Source: Legionella quinlivanii (GTDB taxonomy: Bacteria > Pseudomonadota > Gammaproteobacteria > Legionellales > Legionellaceae). Taken from it: a stretch of DNA of 62,958 bases. The notes under the pieces were generated by a model. It made no database searches. It saw nothing but the letters and a program-made list of their open reading frames with translations, and was not told the origin of the DNA. Numbering within the stretch: position 1 is the stretch's first letter; each line of letters begins with the position of its first letter. The position numbers were made by a program, and so were the translations under genes. Of the stretch, positions 59,640 through 62,958 are shown in pieces. The DNA lies in the NCBI RefSeq assembly GCF_003265995.1, contig NZ_MVJN01000016.1:1-62958 (forward strand), written 5' to 3'.

Positions 59640-59662
59640 TATTGGTTATATTATAACCAATA
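59640..59662. promoter_or_regulatory. 23-bp perfect palindrome, operator candidate
   Basis: TATTGGTTATA-T-TATAACCAATA is a perfect 11-1-11 inverted repeat, extended by CACT...AGTG on the outside. It lies in the gap between the membrane-protein gene and the secreted-protein gene (both minus). No T run follows on either strand, so an operator is more likely than a terminator. Confidence 0.55.
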
Positions 59663-59752
59663 AAAGTGTCCAGGCATATTAGACATTACAATTGCCCGGA
59701 TTTTTATAGCCATTTTAGATTTGTTCCTAGATAAATATACGATATATAATTA

Positions 59753-59785
59753 TGTCGTACTCAAACACGTAAATTTAATACGAGG
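59753..59785. repeat. Short repeat TGTCGTACTCAA, copy 2
   Basis: Partner of 57513-57545; it overlaps the stop codon of the minus-strand membrane protein at 59775. The copies differ by an indel and several changes after the identical 12-base start. Confidence 0.5.
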
Positions 59786-60629
59786 CTATTTTAGGGTTAC
59801 CTATACGAAATGTTTCAATAATTAATTTGGGCAGTCTTATAATACTGCCGTTAATGGATAATATTGTAACAATTACTACTGTTAGAATTAGCGGTTTTTG
59901 TAACTTACTTTTTATGTCTGGAAGGGGTATTAAAACAAAGATTGAATAGGCCAATAGACAAAAATAGGTACTAAAAGTAGATATTATATAGTTTATGCCA
60001 CTTTCTGGTGTTATTTCCTCTAAATGATTTATTAATCCAGTTGCGATGAGTAAAAATAAATTTGATGTTGTAATGACTATAGTTGTGTAAAAAATTAAAA
60101 TAATTTTAGAGGGCGATGGACTTGACGTTGTTTTTGAGTTTGTCAGCAATACAAATATCGATATTAGAGGAATTATCATTGTTATTAACATAGCCGTAAT
60201 GGGCATGAAATAAAATATAATTGATAAGAGTGTTGCATTTATAATATGTAAAAAAAGGAATGTTTTTATCAGTTTTCCTATGAGTTTTATTTCCGCCCTT
60301 CTTTTTTTCTTCTTTATAACTAATTTATCAAATAGAAGACGAAATTTATTACCGAAAAGAAATGAGCATGTATGCTCGTTGTTGATAAGTCTTTTTTGTA
60401 AATTACTGGAAATTGATGGAGGGAGGGTCAGCAAAAATATAATTATTACAAGTACAAAACTGACAAATAATGAGAGAGCAATTAAACTGTCATAACTTCT
60501 TATAGGAAAATATTTTATTTCTAAGAAATAGATCGAAAAAATCAGCAAGCTTAGTAATAAAGAGGAATACCAGAGTCCTAGCGCATTATTTTTAATTATT
60601 TGTATAATTTTACTAATGTCAAAATTCAT
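59775..60629 (-). CDS. Hypothetical multi-pass membrane protein
   Basis: A 284-residue protein with about seven hydrophobic segments (for example SSLLLSLLIFSIYFLEI, LVIIIFLLTLPPSI, FLHIINATLLSIIFYF, LITMIIPLISIFVLL). A basic cytosolic loop (KLVIKKKKRRAEIKLIGK) follows helix 3. No family recognised. The C-terminus ends inside a short repeat (59753-59785), so the last residues may have been altered by rearrangement. Strongly AT-rich codon use, unlike the housekeeping genes earlier in the window. Confidence 0.7.
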   Translation of the reverse strand: MNFDISKIIQIIKNNALGLWYSSLLLSLLIFSIYFLEIKYFPIRSYDSLIALSLFVSFVLVIIIFLLTLPPSISSNLQKRLINNEHTCSFLFGNKFRLLFDKLVIKKKKRRAEIKLIGKLIKTFLFLHIINATLLSIIFYFMPITAMLITMIIPLISIFVLLTNSKTTSSPSPSKIILIFYTTIVITTSNLFLLIATGLINHLEEITPESGINYIISTFSTYFCLLAYSIFVLIPLPDIKSKLQKPLILTVVIVTILSINGSIIRLPKLIIETFRIGNPKIASY

Positions 60630-60715
60630 GTAATTACCTATTTAAAGACTACTCCAAAATATTATCCAAAGATTTTCACGAAAAGATGTACAACGATCGC
60701 TCTTATCTACCACTA

Positions 60716-62227
60716 TTACTGAATACAACTAGCAATAAACTTAGTGAAGGGAACAATATTTTGATCAACACTAGCTTGCTCTAGAGCTTCCATATATTCG
60801 TTTCTTCTATCCACAGGAATAATAGTCCATGGATAATGGCCACTCGCCAGCATAACATTCATCAGAAAACGCCCAATTCTGCCATTACCATCTGAATAGG
60901 GGTGGATATAAACAAAAAAGAAATGTCCGAGAACAACTCTAACAGCAGGTTCCGTTTCCTGGGTTATTAACTGAAAAAACTCTTCCATTAGTTCACTAAC
61001 GATTTGCCAACGTGGAGGAATATGTTTTGATTGACGTATAAATACAGGGCTTCGTCTATATCCTGCCAGATCAGTTGGTTTTAAAAGACCTACAGCAACG
61101 CTAGGTTGAAATAATTCTCTATACCAATCCCCATGTTCTTTTTGTACTATTTTTCCGGGGTTTTCTCCATTCAATATTTCCATAAGGCTCTTTTTTACTG
61201 CTTGGAATGCTTGCCAGTATCCACGGGCAGCTAATGCACTACGGTGATTTCGATCTTGTTCTGTAGCATCAGGATTCCATTGTCCAGAACGAACTTTTTC
61301 AATTAAGTCAGGGCTTACTTGATAACCTTCAATAGATAGAGAATGGTAGGCGTCTGAAACATAATTTTCGTCAACTTGTTCTAGATATCCTTTAATATCA
61401 ATTGTCGTAGGATGTGGGCTAGGGAAGTTTTCTCTAACTGTATCGCGCATATCATGCCACATAACTTCCAAACGACTGCGATAAGCTGGCTTATAAGTTG
61501 CGGAAAAATCTATTGGTGTATTTGTTAAAAATGGATCTTCTTCCCGTATTTGATAACCTGCACTCTCCATGGTTTTTTTGATCTCTTCTGCCACGTGAGA
61601 TTTGCCGATATTTTTAAGCGCACCGCAAATTCTTCCTGCTATCCAGGAATGTCCTTCCTCTAATAGATAATGCAGAAGATCAGATGCACTATTAAATATT
61701 GAAAGAACAGAGCGTGCTTCAGTAGGATATTGAGAAAAAAACTTAGGTGAACAATAGAGCAATGCTGGCACTATTGAATACACTCGCATGTCCTGCTTAA
61801 TCTCTATATCCTGAGCAGCTGGCATTTTGTATTGTACTGAAAATAAGGCTGTGTTGTGAGGTAACTCCATATTACGGTTTGTTCCGTTGGGGCTGCGTAT
61901 CAAGAGTTGTTTAGGCACAGTCCAATTTTCTGAATGAAGAAGTAAAGATTGTTCTGGAGAAAGGCACCATTTGTCACCAAATCGTTCATTTAAATATGAA
62001 GCACAAAAACTCCAGAAAGAAGCATACCAAGTTGTACTTTCGCCTTTTTGTTCTTCAGGTTTTATAGGTACATACCAACCTTTTACAACCTCTTCTAAAA
62101 ATGCATTTTCTACAAGTCGTTCTCTATGAGTACGACTTATCTCTTTGGATTGGATGGCGTACTTACCTTGCTTTTGTAGATTGTGTAAAACTTCTAGTGA
62201 CTGCGCTAGCTTTTCTGAGGGTTTCAT
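60716..62227 (-). CDS. AbiEi-like winged-helix / Fic fusion (self-inhibited AMPylase candidate)
   Basis: A 503-residue fusion. The N-terminal part (about 1-240) starts with a winged-helix pattern like AbiEi antitoxins (LVENAFLEEVVKGWYVPIKP) and continues with RSVLSIFNSASDLLHYLLEEG. The C-terminal Fic domain has the full active motif HPYSDGNGRIGR (about 441-452), so nucleotidyl transfer should be possible. A class II-type inhibitory motif, SLSIEG (near 293), precedes it, with the Glu expected to block ATP. Four 24-bp tandem repeats lie just upstream, probably its own operator. No partner toxin or antitoxin gene is adjacent. Confidence 0.85.
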   Translation of the reverse strand: MKPSEKLAQSLEVLHNLQKQGKYAIQSKEISRTHRERLVENAFLEEVVKGWYVPIKPEEQKGESTTWYASFWSFCASYLNERFGDKWCLSPEQSLLLHSENWTVPKQLLIRSPNGTNRNMELPHNTALFSVQYKMPAAQDIEIKQDMRVYSIVPALLYCSPKFFSQYPTEARSVLSIFNSASDLLHYLLEEGHSWIAGRICGALKNIGKSHVAEEIKKTMESAGYQIREEDPFLTNTPIDFSATYKPAYRSRLEVMWHDMRDTVRENFPSPHPTTIDIKGYLEQVDENYVSDAYHSLSIEGYQVSPDLIEKVRSGQWNPDATEQDRNHRSALAARGYWQAFQAVKKSLMEILNGENPGKIVQKEHGDWYRELFQPSVAVGLLKPTDLAGYRRSPVFIRQSKHIPPRWQIVSELMEEFFQLITQETEPAVRVVLGHFFFVYIHPYSDGNGRIGRFLMNVMLASGHYPWTIIPVDRRNEYMEALEQASVDQNIVPFTKFIASCIQ

Positions 62228-62254
62228 AATATTTCAATTTATAGTTGCATGGGG

Positions 62255-62350
62255 AAATTATAGTATATTATGTTGTGGAAATCATAGTATATAATGTTGT
62301 TTAGATTATAGTTTATTCGGTTGTGGAAATTATAGTTTATTGCGTTATTA
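62255..62350. repeat. Four 24-bp tandem repeats upstream of the Fic gene
   Basis: Units at 62255-62278, 62279-62302, 62303-62326 and 62327-62350. Consensus AAATTATAGTWTATTATGTTGTGG. All are exactly 24 bp. Read on the minus strand each contains ACTATAAT-like -10 sequence, so promoter and operator are interwoven. They begin 28 bp upstream of the ATG of the AbiEi-Fic gene. Confidence 0.85.
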
Positions 62351-62728
62351 AATATCCGAAAAATTAAAAATAATTATTAAACATATGGTTAAATTCGTCC
62401 AATATGGATTATAAGTCCGTCTATTATGGAATATAAATGAATTTGTTGGGACAGGTGGGGCATCTAAGCTATTACTGAGCTAGACTGGTCCCTCTCCTAT
62501 TTTGAAACCTTGGGACGTATGGGATACTGAAAGTTCTGCATTTAAGTAATAATATCAAAAGTTATGATAAATTCGCGATTCGCCAATTGCGAATTTGTGA
62601 CCTGTTATCTTTCATTTTTAGTATCAATCAATATCCTTCGATAACACATCTTTGAAAATTGATCTTTTGTGCTTGACATTCTTCGAGGGAATACGAGTTA
62701 CTTTTTCCAAGTTTAAGGAGTAAGCCCA
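62351..62728. other. Intergenic stretch without a recognised gene
   Basis: No gene seen. Two imperfect ~21-bp tandem units (CGTCCAATATGGATTATAAG and CGTCTATTATGGAATATAA) lie at about 62397-62440. ATTCGC/GCGAAT arms near 62573-62597 form a small inverted repeat. The remainder is AT-rich and featureless. Confidence 0.45.
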
Positions 62729-62800
62729 TAGCCGTCAGGCTAAGGAACTAAAATCCCTCCCCCGGGGAGGGAGCTGGCTCCCAATCGGGTTTCTTTTTTA
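62729..62800 (+). ncRNA. Candidate structured small RNA / terminator
   Basis: Consecutive hairpins: TAGCC-GTCA-GGCTA (62729-62742), CCCTCC-CCCGG-GGAGGG (62755-62771) and the alternative GGGAG-CTGG-CTCCC (62769-62782). The last is followed by AATCGGG and a T-rich tail (TTTCTTTTTT, ending about 62799). This reads as the 3' end of a structured transcript. The alternative is the right-end RNA of an IS200/IS605-type element whose tnpB has been lost. No promoter is convincing (TTGACA at 62673 lacks a good -10). Confidence 0.4.
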
Positions 62801-62958
62801 CATTTTTTATAGCAAAGCAAGCGAGACTTTCATAAAAGGAATGGATAAACGATTTTAGGCGATAGACAGAGACTAGAGCAGAAGCTAGTTCTGAGACGTT
62901 GATGATTAGGAGTTTACAGGCTTTGTAAAAGGAAAATTCTATATTGTTATGGTTTTTT

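Noticed and set aside
1-62958. tRNA genes or CRISPR arrays
   Set aside because: No GTTCGAATC-type T-loop with a matching acceptor stem and no regularly spaced repeat-spacer array was found; the only tandem array is the 4 x 24-bp set without spacers.

Overview
The window looks like chromosomal DNA of a Legionellaceae gammaproteobacterium. The main pointers are a LqsS/CqsS-type sensor kinase followed by a LqsR-type response regulator, a Thi5-type HMP-P synthase with the CCCFC motif in a thiamine operon, and several large orphan proteins with internal repeats and acidic C-termini that resemble Dot/Icm effectors. Host-type enzymes (a DEG9-like protease and an S28 carboxypeptidase) fit the same picture. 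No rRNA, tRNA, CRISPR array or complete insertion sequence was seen. All functional calls come from reading motifs by eye; no database search was run.

Layout. 1-2.7 kb: palindromic repeats, a 5'-truncated gamma-carbonic-anhydrase remnant and a DEG9-like serine protease. 2.8-11.5 kb: housekeeping genes purT, rsgA, cca, orn, queH and a zinc-type cation efflux gene, interrupted by a 948-residue orphan protein behind a perfectly palindromic Fur box. 11.5-15 kb: a haem-pathway operon hemC-(hemD remnant)-hemX-hemY on the minus strand. 15-20.4 kb: the Lqs-like kinase/regulator pair, a VanX-type dipeptidase, a GNAT enzyme and an MHS-family transporter. 20.7-26.7 kb: a stand-alone EF-G, a glutamine-amidotransferase/glutamate-cysteine-ligase-like pair and an MltA-type lytic transglycosylase. 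26.8-31.8 kb: a 976-residue repeat protein and the S28 peptidase. 31.8-35.1 kb: a TPP riboswitch and thi5-thiE-thiM-thiD, which lacks thiazole-synthesis genes and so looks dependent on salvaged thiazole.

35.2-41.4 kb is accessory. It holds an exported DUF1566 protein and two paralogous cassettes, each encoding a short peptide with a double-glycine leader and a lysine-rich tail. The cassettes share a promoter and a downstream hairpin and flank an LprI-like gene. Nearby are two inverted copies of a MITE-like element with 'CACTGCCATTAAGTTAAG' termini. 41.5-54.3 kb: a LysE exporter, ada-alkB alkylation repair, a PlsC-like acyltransferase, PEP carboxylase, a kinase-like protein, yjdM, a spermidine-synthase-like protein, an orphan HigA antitoxin between twin operator-like sites, a cytosolic hybrid sensor kinase and an FAD oxidoreductase. 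A 630-bp gap from 54.3 kb carries three perfect DnaA boxes.

54.9-63 kb is visibly more AT-rich towards its end and reads as a genomic island or decaying accessory region. It has a GNAT/MFS pair, a DUF2569 membrane protein, a lone DnaB-like ATPase, a small secreted protein flanked by imperfect direct repeats, an orphan membrane protein, and an AbiEi-Fic fusion preceded by four 24-bp tandem repeats. The best candidate for an undescribed system is the double-glycine peptide pair at 36.8-38.0 kb. Next are the self-regulating AbiEi-Fic locus and the Fur-controlled orphan effector candidate.
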